The translations under genes were made by a program, and so were the position numbers. DNA of 62,000 nt from Phoronis australis (lineage: Eukaryota > Phoronida > Phoronidae): positions 125,881 through 187,880 of the forward strand of contig NMRA01000095.1 in NCBI GenBank assembly GCA_002633005.1, in the 5' to 3' direction. Shown here piece by piece: positions 45,056 to 57,833 of this stretch (within the stretch, counting starts at the first letter, position 1; every line of letters starts with the position of its first letter). The notes beneath the pieces are model-generated. The model made no database searches, was not told the origin of the DNA, and saw nothing but the letters and a program-made list of their open reading frames with translations.

Positions 45056-45826
45056 CTCTTGCAAAATGGGGAATTTTGTTCCCAGTACTAGTGAATCTGA
45101 AATCTACTGGTACATGTTACAGTTTGTTACATACTTGTTTGATGGTATGAAAGAAATTTAGCTTTTCTGGGTAGTCCACCGAGCTTCTAGAACTGTTGTG
45201 CGCTAGATATTGGGTAGGAAAAGAGGAACACGTAAGACCCTCCCTAATTCTCTTTCAAGCAAAAACGCAGGTATTCCAACTGATATTTCTTAAGGTTGTC
45301 ACTTTTCTACGTCGGGTATCTTATCTGTTTTATTTTCTACCCTTGCCTACGAGGTTTGCTGACCTCATTTCCTGTTTGGCGACGTGGGATTTTTTCCACG
45401 TTGCATTTGGTGAGTTCATGTTCTGTTACGTAAGCATCGAGTCCTGAACTTTGAATTTAACTGTAACATCAGTTTCACTTGGATTTCTCCTGCTGCTGTA
45501 GAGGCAACACTTCTGAATCAGTTGCGCGTCTGTTGTTGGTGAAGGGATCTCCTTAGTAACTTGTTGGAACCTAAATGTTGTTTGCCCTGGCCTGTGGGAC
45601 TATTGTTGTCCTGGCCAATGGGACTACCGTTGCCCTGGCCAGTGGGACTACCTACCGTTGCCCTGCAAAATGAAATATTAAGTTCTACCACTGCTATATA
45701 ATCTCTCCTAAGTGGAATAAAATTCGTTGTTAATTTTCACCTTTGATAAGGGTTCACGGATTTCTAGGCATTGTTATCAGATGGTAACTTTGCTACAAAA
45801 CTTCAACATGATGAAGCATTGGTTTT
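45056..45826. other. ~770-bp segment present in only one of the two near-identical copies
   Basis: In copy 2 the flanks gaataatct and ttgctctattttt are joined directly (near 47470). In copy 1 about 770 bases lie between them. Only a few matching bases (ttg) are shared at the junction, and no terminal inverted repeat or coding frame was seen. It is an insertion or deletion difference between the copies. Confidence 0.7.
45575..45667. repeat. Minisatellite, three to four units of ~27 bp
   Basis: Repeated ttgccctggccagtgggact-type units with small differences. It lies inside the segment missing from copy 2. Confidence 0.7.
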
Positions 45827-46380
45827 GTGCTCTATTTTTAATAAAAAAATGCGAAAAAAATTATGTCCCAGCCATTTCGTGTACTTCAATGGTAAGATTT
45901 TACTGTATACTTACCGTACTTGTCTTTTACCTATCCTCATCAGTGTGTTGGTAATATATTCTAGTCTGGGTGGCATGGTCTGTGTAATACAACTGGTATA
46001 CTACATCTGGTCAATCTTTTGTTTGTAAGCAATGTTAGCCTTTCAATATCATAAAAAGTCAATTAAGAATAACCATACAGCACTTTTGACTAGTGAGTAA
46101 TTGGTCAGTTATATAATTTAGCATGGTTTTCCTGAGTGTCAAAAGTTTAATTGTCAGTGACTGCAATTATGTTTAATGGTTTTCTACCATTTGCATATTG
46201 GTTTTGTTCATGTTCACATGGGCAAAGGAGCTGAATCCAGTTGTCAGGTCGGACATATTTACTTTCTGCTACTTGAGTGCTTATTTGTAATCCCAACATT
46301 AGCTGCAGTATCTCACAACCAGTGCCAACAATGAGGTCGTCTGTAACATGCTGTCTGCTGGTAGTTTCAAGTTGACCTTN

Positions 46381-48017
46381 ATGTTTGTGACATTTTTAGG
46401 CCATCTGTGATGGACATGGTAACTTACAGTGTTGTTATTAATGTTTACTTCTGTCAATATTGTGACTTGAGGGGAGTCTACTTCATTACTGTGACTTCAG
46501 GGAAAGATTTAACTCACATGAGGTTAATGTGATAACATTGTGTCGGACAGAACGTGATAGTTCTCATGCTCTCAAATCACCTGGAGGATAAACACAGGTG
46601 ACATACAGACAGGGGTCAGTTGTCACCTAGTTTCGAGTCTACTACATTGCTATCTGTTCCTAGTGTGCTGGGTGGCAGGTACGCAATGTTATCGTTCATT
46701 TTTATCATCTGGAGCCTCAGTTTTGGATTAGTTCAAACCATTGCGTCAAGTGTTTTCGAAATTGGAAAAGACATTATGGTGCATGTAGACTGCTATGTAG
46801 TACTAAAAACGATTGGGCCATTTGAACTCTGAGTACCATTTGTGGATTTATGCTGGATTAATTGTTGTACTGGTCTCACTCAGACACGGCCTACACTGTA
46901 TAATATGTTTGGCAGAGCTGTTTCTTGTTGGCTATTTGTTGGATCACAAATTGCTACGACACTCACTAATCCCATGGATCGTCGAGAATTCAAGCGTAGG
47001 TTCGCTCAGAGGACCATCCGAACCCAACAAGTTCAACCATGGGTGTACAACTTGTTGAACAAAAGCCTGTACAAAGTGGTCTTTGGTCAATCAACTACAG
47101 CTGGTAGGTGCTTCCTCGCCTATTGAACACCCAAGTGCAGTTTTATTTCTGCCCATTTCTCATCAAATTTAAGTCCTCAAAATTAACCTTTTCCGTAAGT
47201 AGATTTAAAACTGACTTACAAGTCCTGTTCTTTTACTCACATGTCTTTAGAAAGTTGTTTAGCAATGAAAGTGAAACCATCATCTACTTCTCCTTACAGT
47301 TTGCTATCCATTCTCCTCTGCATGAAATAAAATTTCCAAAAATTCTCAACCCAGATGACTTAATGGCACCAGTTATTACACCAGTGGTGGAAACTAGCTA
47401 AATATTGAGAGGATGTGCAGGAGTGTTATTGAGGAAATGACCACAATAAGACCTTTTCCTTGAATAATCTTTGCTCTATTTTTAATTAAAAAAAATGCGA
47501 AAAAAATTACGTCTCGGCCATTTCATTTTCTTCAATGGTAAGATTTTACTGTATACCTACTTGTCTTTTACCTATCCTCATCAGTGTGTTTGTAATATAT
47601 TCTTCTGGGTGGCATGGTCTGTGTAATACAACTGGTATACAACATATGGTCAATCTTTTATTACAAGCATTGTTAGCCTTTCGATATCATAAAAAGTCAA
47701 TTAAGAATTACCATACAGCACTTTTGACTAGTGAGTAATTGGTCAGTTATATAATTGTGCATGGTTTTCCTGAGTGTCAAAAGTTTAATTGTCAGTGACT
47801 GCAATTATGTTTAATGGTTTTCTACCATTTGCATATTGGTTTTGTTTATGTTCACATTGGCAAAGGAGCTGAATCCAGTTGTCAGGTCAGTCATACTTAC
47901 TTTCTGCTACTTGAGTGCTTATTTGTAATCCCAACATTAGCTGCAGTATCTCACAACCAGTGCCAACAATGAGGTCCTCTGTAACATGCTGTCTGCTGGT
48001 AGTTTCAAGTTGACCTT
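46381..48017. repeat. Near-identical copy 2 of the duplicated block, starting at the N
   Basis: Partner of 43970-46379. It continues into unique sequence after gttgacctt. Differences from copy 1 are scattered substitutions, short indels and the missing ~770 bp. Confidence 0.85.
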
Positions 48018-48209
48018 GTGCACAACTTCAGAAAAATTCCAAATTTGGGCTAAGTTTGGAACATAGTATCTAAGAAATGATGTTATACTGTAGAAGGCTT
48101 TTTCATGTTCAGTGTTTCTGGCATTTCATATTCAACGTTTATACCATTTGAAATTTGGTCATGTTATGTATACCATTGTGGATGTAATCTTGCATGTTTG
48201 TCAAATTTT

Positions 48210-48330
48210 AGTGAAAAGGCATGGTCACATGACCAGACTAATGATAGCTTGGTAAAAAGTCAAAAATTAAATTCTACGGACTTCCTTCTTTCAGAAAATG
48301 TATACTTTTACTGAGTTCAAATCTGTATTT
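48210..48330 (+). repeat. Dispersed repeat, family C copy 1
   Basis: Blocks: ttggtaaaaagtcaaaaatt, ttctttcagaaaatgtata and cttttactgagttcaaatct. They recur at 54240-54345 and, inverted, at 61730-61840. Confidence 0.55.
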
Positions 48331-49462
48331 TTGTAAAATTTTGACTAAATACACAGACATCTTGATAAGGTCCCACATACCCTCTTCTATTGTAGTGACT
48401 ACTTGCCACACAAGATTGTGCTAATTTCTCTGCAGCTTTCACAATATGGTTGACAACTGACAAGTGAAATAACATATTCTCATTTTTTTATAAAGAGGCA
48501 AGCAACACCCAAAATACAATGCTGTTTGTAAATGCTGTTGTCTGACAGTGATTCTAAGAAATTGTGGACAAAGTTACATCTAGCCTTTGAAGGATTTTTG
48601 CAATATTTTTGTTGGAAGTTGGTGCTGTTTTATTGTGTTAGTAAATTGAGATTTCGGAAGTCATTGTAAGGAGGGCCGAGTAACGCTGCATGCAGAGGTC
48701 AATGGCATGTTAGTGACACTGATGTACTGCCAGGGATGGAGCTCCGTTATGAATGGTGGTATATTCACACAGATTTAGAACTTTCAACTGCAGGAAGATG
48801 GGCTGTTCGTCACCTCAGGCATATTGCTTTTTTCTTCAGGGATGTTCTTCATTTGTTTCAAAAATATAGTGAAGCATCAAAATGGTCATAATTATGTGCT
48901 GAGTTTTGTAAGTTAGTTGTAGTTGGTTGCCGATTGCTGATGTATTTTTAGTGAGTCTTTGCTGCCAATAGGTGGCGCATGGAACTCTAAATTTTGACTT
49001 GTGTCCCACTGTATGGAAAAACATAATTGGAATTTTGAGAAAGGCCATCGCATTACGCTGTTTTATCCTGTTCCAGTTATAACACAACGCTGTAGCCTAA
49101 ATACTTATGCTTGTGGAATACCAGTGCTTGCTGGTGTGAGTAGGCCTGTAAAATTCTGCAATTATTTCTCTTTTTTGCTTCATTCATAATTTCTTTACTG
49201 TTTCCATCAATTCCCGATATTTTCTATTTTTCCTAGACTTTATAGTCTTTTTACTGGGAAATTTCACATTGTGATAGAGTAGGTAGTCATTGTAACTAAG
49301 CCTCTTAGGAAATCATGCTGCCACGTTGGTTTTTGGATGTGTCTACTCTATGAGACATGCATCATGTGTCTAGTCAATGAGAGATGCATCATGTGAATAG
49401 TGTCACAAAAGAAGTCAACACCCAAGACATTTATCATTCCCATTCTTGATTTGTATAAGTAT

Positions 49463-51386
49463 ATACCGTAAACGTCCGGATGAAAGCCAATATGCTCAGT
49501 TAACTGCCCACCCCCTACTTTAGGTGGATTTTCGATTTATTACCGCCCACTGCTCGGTTAACTGTCCCCTGTCTGCGATTTTTGAATATTTCCAGTTAAA
49601 CGCCCACCTCTCGGTTAAGCGACCATGCCCAACTTCTTAAGATTGAAGATTTAGCGCCCAATGTTAGGAAACGCGGGATTCCCGACTTTTAGATACAGAT
49701 GATGATCACAACGAGCGCAACGACGCTCGGCCTCCGGAACGGAAGTTTGGCAATGTGAATTACAGTATGAATTATTGTCCCGGGCCATGGACTTACTTCA
49801 AAACATAATACTTGAACGTTTTTGTCATTTTATTTTCTTCCCATGTTTGCAAAGTTTAAGAACCTCGCCGGCGTCAATACCTCGGCTTTCAGTGACGCTC
49901 TTAGTTTCTGTGTGCAGTGCACTAGATAAAACATATATTCGAAATTTTTCTGTTCAGAGAAATGTGAGAATGGTTTTGCCAACCCTCCAAATTCTCTGTA
50001 GGTGGGAAGCTCTCGTATTTTGATGAATTAATTCTCGTAACTCATGGAAAGATGTCAAATTCTCCCTATTTTGATGAATGTTACATATTGTCAGGTTATT
50101 GAGGATGTGTGGTGACCAAAGGGACAGTGCGCCTCACTAGGTCACAATTTGCTGCCTCTCGATTTCTGAGTTCAAAGGTTGGCAATACGTTACTGTATGT
50201 TTGTGTATCATCTTGAAGTAATAAAAACTTCTAGTCAAATTTTGTTTTTCGCTTATTGCATCTCAATCAAACTGGCGTTAGCAGATATAACTAATGTTGG
50301 TTCTTTGGCTACGATTTTTTGCATCCAACCACCTGACTGTTTGAATTGTCACTTATATATTCCCTTTTTAGCCATCCAGAATAATTTTGTTTCTATATTG
50401 GCCAGTTTCAGCCTTACCAAAATTCTTACCATTCGAGCCTGAAATATCTACGATGCAGACAGCGGGACCGACAAGTGACGCAGTGCGATAGTGTAGGTGG
50501 TATTATAACAGGATATAATCTGGACATCTTGCATGTAAAATAAAATTGTTTTCCACCACAAAGTTGGGTAAGATGGTCGTTTAAGAATGAATTGAAACAT
50601 CGCTGTTTTGTGATGTTTATCACATATTTATGCCGTGGTTAGCACTTTTCTTCTTGATTGACGACTGGCTCATGTCTGCTTCTCCCCCCCTGATTCTTGT
50701 CTTACTTCTTTGCCGAGCATGTTTTGCGCTACGGGAAGTGAAAATGTTATTTATTGAGTCACACAGTGTCGACTATAAACATCTCAAACACAAAAAACAA
50801 CTGAATAAATTTTTCTAACTTTATTACAACTAATTTTAAAACTGCTTCTGACTCGGAACTTGACAGCTAGCACGGACTGTGACCTTGATGTCAGGTGTGA
50901 ACTCTGCAACACGCGACACTTGCACGGGCACACTTTTGCAGTGTCACCACTTCTAATCCAAGTGGAGCGCTGTGTAGTCACTGATCGTCTGCGCACTACA
51001 GTTCTAACAAACTAACAAGACTGCAGGATGGCACGGGTCTATTACTTAGCAATTTTTTAAATTTAATTGTGAATGACTAATCTGCGGGCAACAGAACCTT
51101 TGTTAGGATCATCCGCTGTTATGAAGTTTTTACCGTCATTTGGCGAAGTGACGAAAAATGCTACGCGTTCCAAGTACGTGTGCGTGTGGGGACTTAGATC
51201 ACGAGGTAAGATTAACCGCCCAGGGCGGTTGTCTGCTGTAATAAGCGCCCATGTTCCGTTAACCACCCACCCTGGATTTCTTGAAATTTCACATTTAAGC
51301 GCCCATGTCTGGTTAACTGCCCACCCCACATTTTTTGGGTTTGCCAATTTAACCGTCCAGGGCGATAACCCGAACGTTTACGATAC
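49463..51386. mobile_element. Transposon-like element, ~1.9 kb, with inverted termini
   Basis: The left end taccgtaaacgtccgg matches the inverted right end (ccgaacgtttacgata) with few differences. Inside each end are several copies of a gttaactgcccacc-type word (left near 49498, 49555, 49595; right near 51258 and 51312), in direct orientation. The interior shows no intact transposase, so it is non-autonomous or decayed. A 158-codon frame over the right end is repeat-derived. Confidence 0.6.
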
Positions 51387-52880
51387 AATTAGGCCCTCAG
51401 AACTGCAGAGCATCTGTTGGAACAAGGCTATTGTTCTATCTGTAATTACCAAGTGCCTGCGTACCTGGGCTGTAATAGTTGATGCGAGACGCTTGCGAGA
51501 CAAGGTAGTGTGGTCACATGCGTTGCATGTTATGCATGTCTTGCAGTGACTTGTTACAGCCTGTTATTTTAAATGTCTTATTTTGACATACCCTTTAACC
51601 AAGAATGCATTTTTGAGTCTCAGAAGTGGTGGCTTTCAGGCGTTTCACATAGGGGCTGGGGGCACTACCCAAAAACCACCAGGAGTGGAGTCCACTATAC
51701 TGTTAAAGGGGCCCTATCTGTTTGGTCTCCTTCAGGTGGGGCCCTGAATATTAATATGGGAGCCTACTTTTAAAGCTCCAAAATAAGTGTCTTGCCAACG
51801 TTATTTTGATAATGAGCTATGGCAGCAATGGTGCTACACTTTCCTTACAAATGTCCACAGGATTTCCCTTATGGGCTTGTAGATGTAACCCAAAGAAATG
51901 AAAACCAAATGGTGAAACATATGGGGCCCGGGGATTTCGACTTCCACCTTGGTGAAATGACAGGGAAATTCTGGGTCATTTTGTCTTACGCTTTTGGTTT
52001 GAACTGAACACTGAGATGTCAGGTGACACGCTGGTAAGTGTCATCAGAATTACACTTTGAGGTCAGCTCTTGTCTCGGCTGTTCTTGTCCTTTTTGACTC
52101 ATAACTGCTACCTTTTCCCACTTTTCTTACATATTTGACCTACTTGTATGACTGGGATTACCTAGTGTGGTTGGCAAGTGTTCTGTCCTACTAAAGACTT
52201 GGTTATCTAAAATTGTTATGCAGCACCTCTTCTAATACTGGTAAGCTGTGTCAAATGTACACAGAAAGTGTTGACAGAACTGCTTTAGCAAAGGATATCA
52301 TTAAGCTATGGAACATAGTAAATATTTAAAGATTTCAACAGGATAGGCTATTCACCCCTCTGTGGTGAATGGAAAATCCCAGTTTTGCCCACTCACTTCA
52401 GCACAGCCTTATGGAATTCAGGCTGTGTGGAGGACATCCACTGAATTGATTTTTGTCTATTCATAATGAGTCTTCCACAGGCTGACTAAGCATGGCTGGC
52501 ATATATTAGCTGCTACTGGTGAAGTTCTAGGTCTATATTGTGTGTGGCTGTTTACATCATGTGAATCACCACACTGTTGACTGAGGTTGCTGTGGCCTTT
52601 GATGGTGGGCTCTGGGTTGCCTCCATTCCCTGGCCATGGACGCCTGTGGTGAAGGACAGAGACCATCACCTACTGGTTCTACCTACATTGTGCTTCCTCT
52701 TAACCTGTGGCCAGTGTGCGGATAGTGGGCTTGTGTAACACTGAGCAAATTTCTGTGATAACAAAGACAGACACTACAGCTGCAGTGAGGTGCCATGATT
52801 TTCCATGATGGGTTTCATTGCACAGCATGATGGAATGAAGTGGATTGACACATGTTTGTTGGGTTTTGTCTGTTCTGCAG
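51387..52880. other. Non-coding stretch, nothing firm
   Basis: No RNA gene or clear repeat was seen. It ends at a strong splice acceptor (52864-52880) that introduces the candidate exon at 52881-53140. Confidence 0.4.
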
Positions 52881-52932
52881 TAAACTAATCTTCAATTAGT
52901 AGAGAGGTGGTTTGGGAGAAGAAGGAGTTAAA

Positions 52933-53140
52933 ATGCGCATTGTGAAGCTGTGCATATCTAGCTCTGGGATCTTCAAGGATCGCTTTGAGGTCTTGGTACG
53001 AGACTCTAGTTTGGAACTCCTGAAACCGGGTCTCTTGGAACGGGTATACAGCGAGATCCTGAACTTGGCCTCGTGTCGACATCGGGTTGTTGTTACTCTG
53101 CTCATGAATCAGACAAAGATCAAAATCAAAATGGATATGG
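52933..53140 (+). CDS. Candidate first coding exon, family not recognised (partial)
   Basis: A pyrimidine-rich acceptor ends at 52880 (ttttgtctgttctgcag), followed by about 50 bases with stops in all frames (5' UTR-like). An ATG in good context (aaaATGC) then opens 69 codons up to a donor G|GTAGGT at 53141. The peptide begins MRIVKLCISSSGIFKDRFEV, includes LLKPGLLERVYSEIL and ends with a lysine-rich KIKIKMDMG. Amino-acid composition and codon use look coding. I do not recognise the family, and no matching second exon was found downstream. The minus strand also has a long frame here, but without splice signals. Possibly the start of a gene that extends beyond the window. Confidence 0.4.
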
Positions 53141-55838
53141 GTAGGTGATTTCAAGCTAATCCAGGGCAGCTGGAATACTATCTTCCTGAGCATTTTCATG
53201 TTGTTGTTTTGATAGCTTTGTGATTTTTGAATTAGGAGTGCCATGTACTTCACTTTCCTAATTATTATATTCTTGAAAATATTTGCTGTAACTGGAAGCT
53301 CCATGGTGAACCAAGATATCTCTTCTGATTTCATTACTTGACTGCATAATACCTTTTGTTTACAAACCTGAAGCAGTACAGTGACCCTATCTGACTCACC
53401 TTCATTATGAGCAATGCACATTAGGGCTGGGCTGTCATTTTATAGACTGTACAAGTGAAAATACTTATTCCTTGTTTGCTACATTTTTTGTGTTGGAATT
53501 GCATGCTACTGTACTCACTACCTATCTGAGTCCGTCTACTTGGTACGGAGTTTTAACAAGCATATTTGTGCCCTCTTTTAATTTCAGGCAACCTTTGGCT
53601 CTGTTCTATCCACTCTATATTTGTTTAGCCAGCATAATATCCTTTGGTACTGAGTACCATGTATTGTGCAAAATCCAGTTTGGCTTGTGCTTTGCAGTTT
53701 TAGGGATAGATTGCACTCTTATGCAATGCGTAACTCCCCAACAGCTTGATCTGTTCTTATCACACCATCCTTGCTCTCAACTGCATTTCCGACATCTTTT
53801 AATTTTAAGAAGTTGATAACGCTGCTCTGTGATAAACTGATGTCCATTATTTTGAGTTTCACAGGTTATCTTGTAGGAGGCTATCAAATTAATGGCTGCC
53901 TTCCAAACATCGTAGATCTCAGAAACGGCTGAAACTTTCAGGTGCTATGCTTTTTCCACTGTCCTCAAAATCCGTATTAGGAAGTTTTTTAAAAATGTCC
54001 TACTTTTGTCTGAGGGGCTTTGAAAAAATAGGAACTCCTTTTGATTTTCATGAAAAATCTTTAAAGTTGCATCTGATATTTTAGAAAAAAAATAGTGTTT
54101 TGATATTTCACCTTCAATATTTACATCAAATAAAATTTGATAATTGTATTGATACCAGTGTTTTGCCATCCCACAATGTACCTTTCTTTTTTTCTATTTT
54201 TCCTAAATTCTGCTGAAAATGCAATGCCATCTGAACTAAGTTTAGATTGGTAAAATGTCAAACATCATTCTACAAATTGTTTTCTTTCAGAAAATATATG
54301 CTTTTACAGAGTTGAAGTCTATAGTTTCCAAAATATTTTTGTGAATGCTCAGAGTTGTCAATCAGGTCCTCCTAGATAACCTTAAATTGTAGGTAAGTTT
54401 GTTATGATGAAGCCATAGGTGCATGTATAACATCCTGTTGGTGAGTAAATAGTGCTGTTGGAAACCTCAGGAGGGTAGGCTGAAAATTGCTCAACCTACA
54501 TGACTTCTAAATATAGACCTGAACATGGGTTCCTTGCCAAGGTCATGGGATGCAATGTGTTCTGTGGAGATGCTGTTGTGTTCTCTTATTCAGATGAAGG
54601 TGTTTAAGCTAGGAAGTACTCTTTACCCACAGAATAGTTAAATCGAACAACTCAATCATTTAGAAAAGGTGTATAGTACCATTTCTGCTCTTCAACTAAG
54701 TTTGCTATTTGTCCGTTTCTTTTGCACTCATACACTTTAATGCTGGTGTGACTTGATTCTGATTATGTGTCATTGTGTACTCATGGCTTTTCGCTTAAGA
54801 GTTCAGTTGAATAAAGCAAACATTATTAAAAGATGTATACTTTTTCAGCTGTAATGTGGTGCAAAATGTGAGAACATTGTGACAAGGGATTTTATATTCC
54901 ACATGCATTGACCACAAACAGCCATTGCCCTGCTCACTAGCTGTCAGAAGTCGGAATCAGTTGATATGCCTTCCCCGCTGAGGGTCCTTCAATACAGTGC
55001 AGAATGTGAGAAAAGACAGTTACAATTGCCCTTGGTATTGTGAGGATGTTGATGACATTTTTTGCCAATTAAATTGCATAGCATCACTACATTACTCAGT
55101 TTGGTGGAAATCACACAACAACTTAATATTATGCATGTCTTGGGTTTCACCAGCTCTCAAACATTTTTCTCTGCTATATTTTGAAACAGGATCATGGTGA
55201 TGTGGATGGGATTGATGCAAGTATACCTAAACCTGCTACACTTCTCTTGACATTCCCAGTATGTCATTGACCTGAATATGGCAATGATCTATGGTCTGTC
55301 TATTAAAACTTGGTTCATTCAACTCAGTGTCAGTGCAATGTCATTAAAACTTCCTGGTCTATGTTACTTAAGATAGGCTCTCACATATTAAAGCATCCCT
55401 TGGGTCAGTAACTGATCCAAGTGGAAGAGAATATGGACCAGGAATCTGAAGAATGTATAATAAATTGGGGGCTCATGAATGGCAGCAAGCGCTCAGTTCT
55501 GAATAGCTTTCAGCAAGCAAATGCTCACGGACATAGCCAGCACTCGCGATCACTATCTATAGGCTGTTGGTTTAGAAATTCAAGATGGCATCTGTCCTCA
55601 AAGTTTCAAGGTGATTATCTTGAACAATGGCAACGGAATACGATGTACTCTAAGTAAGGCACGACAAAATTGCTGGTGGTGATTATCTTAAATTAGGTAC
55701 AGAAATAATTAATTATTTAACTTGATTATTCGAAAGCTTGCTTTTTATTGATTGTAGTGGCCTAAATCTGTATTAACTAGGGACCTAGTGTTTATTGCAT
55801 TTCTGACACTGCCAAGACCCAATAAATATCGAGAAAAA
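53141..55838. other. Intron-like or intergenic DNA
   Basis: T-rich on the plus strand, with a family C repeat at 54240-54345. A plus frame at 55421-55657 is followed by a donor-like taag|taaggc but has no acceptor or motif. Nothing else is supportable. Confidence 0.4.
54240..54345 (+). repeat. Dispersed repeat, family C copy 2
   Basis: Blocks ttggtaaaatgtcaaacatc, tttctttcagaaaatatatg and cttttacagagttgaagtct match 48210-48330 in order. Confidence 0.55.
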
Positions 55839-57832
55839 TGCCTCCTGTGGATTGAAGCATGCAGGAAATCGCATAGCCTGTATTGAACATGGACATTGTC
55901 AATGGACACTGCCATCTTTGTGTTTGCTCAAAAGTAAGCGAGCTGTAATTAGCAAGTATTTGATTTATTTATATATTCCCATTAAAATACAGGTATGTAT
56001 TGAGTTGTCCAAAGGATTCCTTGGTACTGCTTCCGCTGGGAATGCTTCATGGTCGATGACTTCACTAGTGATGCTGCTTGCTCCGTTCCATGGGAATTTC
56101 ACCTTTTATCTTTCCAAAGCAACCAAAGTTCTCCTCAATTCCTGGGAAATCATAATTATACGTCGTGACCTTCATCAAGGAGCTCGGAAATTCTCAAATT
56201 TTATGGAAAGAGCTAGAATCATCCTTGAAAATTTTTTCGTAGTTGTAAAAATAAATTTTCAAGACTGTTTAATTTTTGTTTAATTTTTATGAGTTAACAT
56301 GTGGTCCAACTTTTAACGTAAGTCTCCCGCTTGTCCCAAACCTAGGTGCACTCTTTGACTTGAAAACGTGACAGTTTACTTAAACAGGCCTTTAATACAA
56401 AACTGGTGGTTGTTGTTAATTCTGTTTTGGTTTCATTGATCTCCTAAATATGTGGTAGAATCTAACTTTGGTGATCTGTGTAAGTTCCTGGCAATATCTG
56501 TGCATGGTACGCAGCTTTGTATATCGGTCAGTTTAGTCGTGATAGACCAGCAGGTGAGCTGGCTCACTTGCTTAGGGGCGGAATACTTGAGCAAGCCTTA
56601 GTCTTTGTCTAGGACCAGTACAAAATACACATTAATTCATGGTATGATGGTCAAATTTGTCAAACCAATCTCGTCATTTGTTTTACTGTTTTACTCTCTG
56701 ATGGAATGCTCAAATCAGTGATAATAGTGTTTCTCTAAAGGGCCTTTCATACTAATGTCGACGCGTCGATGGTTTGGGGAGTTGCGGCGCAGTATGAACG
56801 CTCAACTCTGGTCCAATCAAAGTTATCGCCAGGTGCCACTGTTATCGTCAACAGTTACAGAGTAGTGCCGTCACTAATAACTACTTATTTTTTGCTCTAA
56901 TGATAACCAATCGATTTAAAAATGAGTTTAATGTCATTTAGCACATTTAAATGTTCCCAAATTGTTACTTTGAATAAAATCTTAGCGTGCAGTGCTACCT
57001 TGCGATAACTTCGATGACGTCAGCGTCACCAACCCTTTACTCCGATGGTCATTAACTACTGAAGCCAGTATGAACGGTCCAGTTAACTGCGATGTTTACA
57101 TCGACGCTCTGCTCAGACCGGAGTTAAGTGACAATATGAAAGGGCCTTAATGTTGCAGTAAGGCAATGTAAGTGAAACACTCCTGACACATGTTGCCCAA
57201 ACACATAATCAATTCTGGCCTTCACTTTTCTTGAGGTGTTTTGGTTGCACATTGCTTTAAAAAATCATGGGGTCTGACCTTGACCCAAACTGCATCACTT
57301 GCCTAAGTTAAAAAACATTTTTTAATTAATTTTTGTCAAGCAAGTAGCTATTGTAACTAATGTGGCAAGTCAATTATTTAAAAAATACCTTTGTATACCT
57401 TTGAAAAAAAAATTAATTGAAAGTGTTGCAGGTTGGTGCTTTTCCTGTGGTCAGACGCAGGTTTCACAATGAGATAGGTGCAGACCAGAACCAATTAGGA
57501 AAATGTCAGTGGCCTTTTGATTTTACTTCATTTTATCTTGTCTGATGTTGATGACAATGTTAACTTCAAGCCCTTAGGAAGCTTTAGTTTACCTTCCAGG
57601 AAAATGCAAGAACGGTCTCTTTATCTTTGCTGTTTTAATGAACTTAAATGATTGAGGTTAGTGACCTCTTGGCAGCTGGCTTTCTGAGTGCTTCAGACTG
57701 TATGTCCATTCTTGGATTGGCTCAATAACCAATCTGGTTGCTAAGGGATGTTTTCCATTATATTTACCATCACCTCAGAAATGAAGCAAAATCCTCCCTG
57801 CTGCTGACCTCCAACCACATACTAAGACTTGC
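55839..57832. repeat. Near-identical copy 1 of a ~2-kb block ending at an N
   Basis: It runs from tgcctcctgtggattgaagc to catactaagacttgc and matches 57834-59903. The N at 57833 is exactly at the joint. Same signature as the other two N-separated pairs. Confidence 0.85.
56736..57150. mobile_element. MITE with aaagggccttt-type termini (haplotype copy 1)
   Basis: The left end taaagggcctttcatactaa faces the right end caatatgaaagggccttaa. The inside repeats words such as cagtatgaacg and gttaac. No coding capacity. Confidence 0.7.
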
Positions 57833-57833
57833 N

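Larger units (their letters stand above)
43970..46379. repeat. Near-identical copy 1 of a duplicated block ending at an N
   Basis: It runs from atgtttgtgacatttttagg to gtagtttcaagttgacctt and matches 46381-48017, except that 45056-45826 has no counterpart there. The N at 46380 lies exactly at the joint, as expected for unmerged overlapping contig ends from two haplotypes. Confidence 0.85.

Noticed and set aside
51073-51549. 158-codon plus-strand frame
   Set aside because: It covers the repeated gttaac words and the terminus of the transposon-like element, with no transposase motif.
52885-53421. 178-codon minus-strand frame
   Set aside because: It overlaps the plus-strand candidate exon, has no splice signals or recognisable domain, and half of it lies in intron-like DNA.
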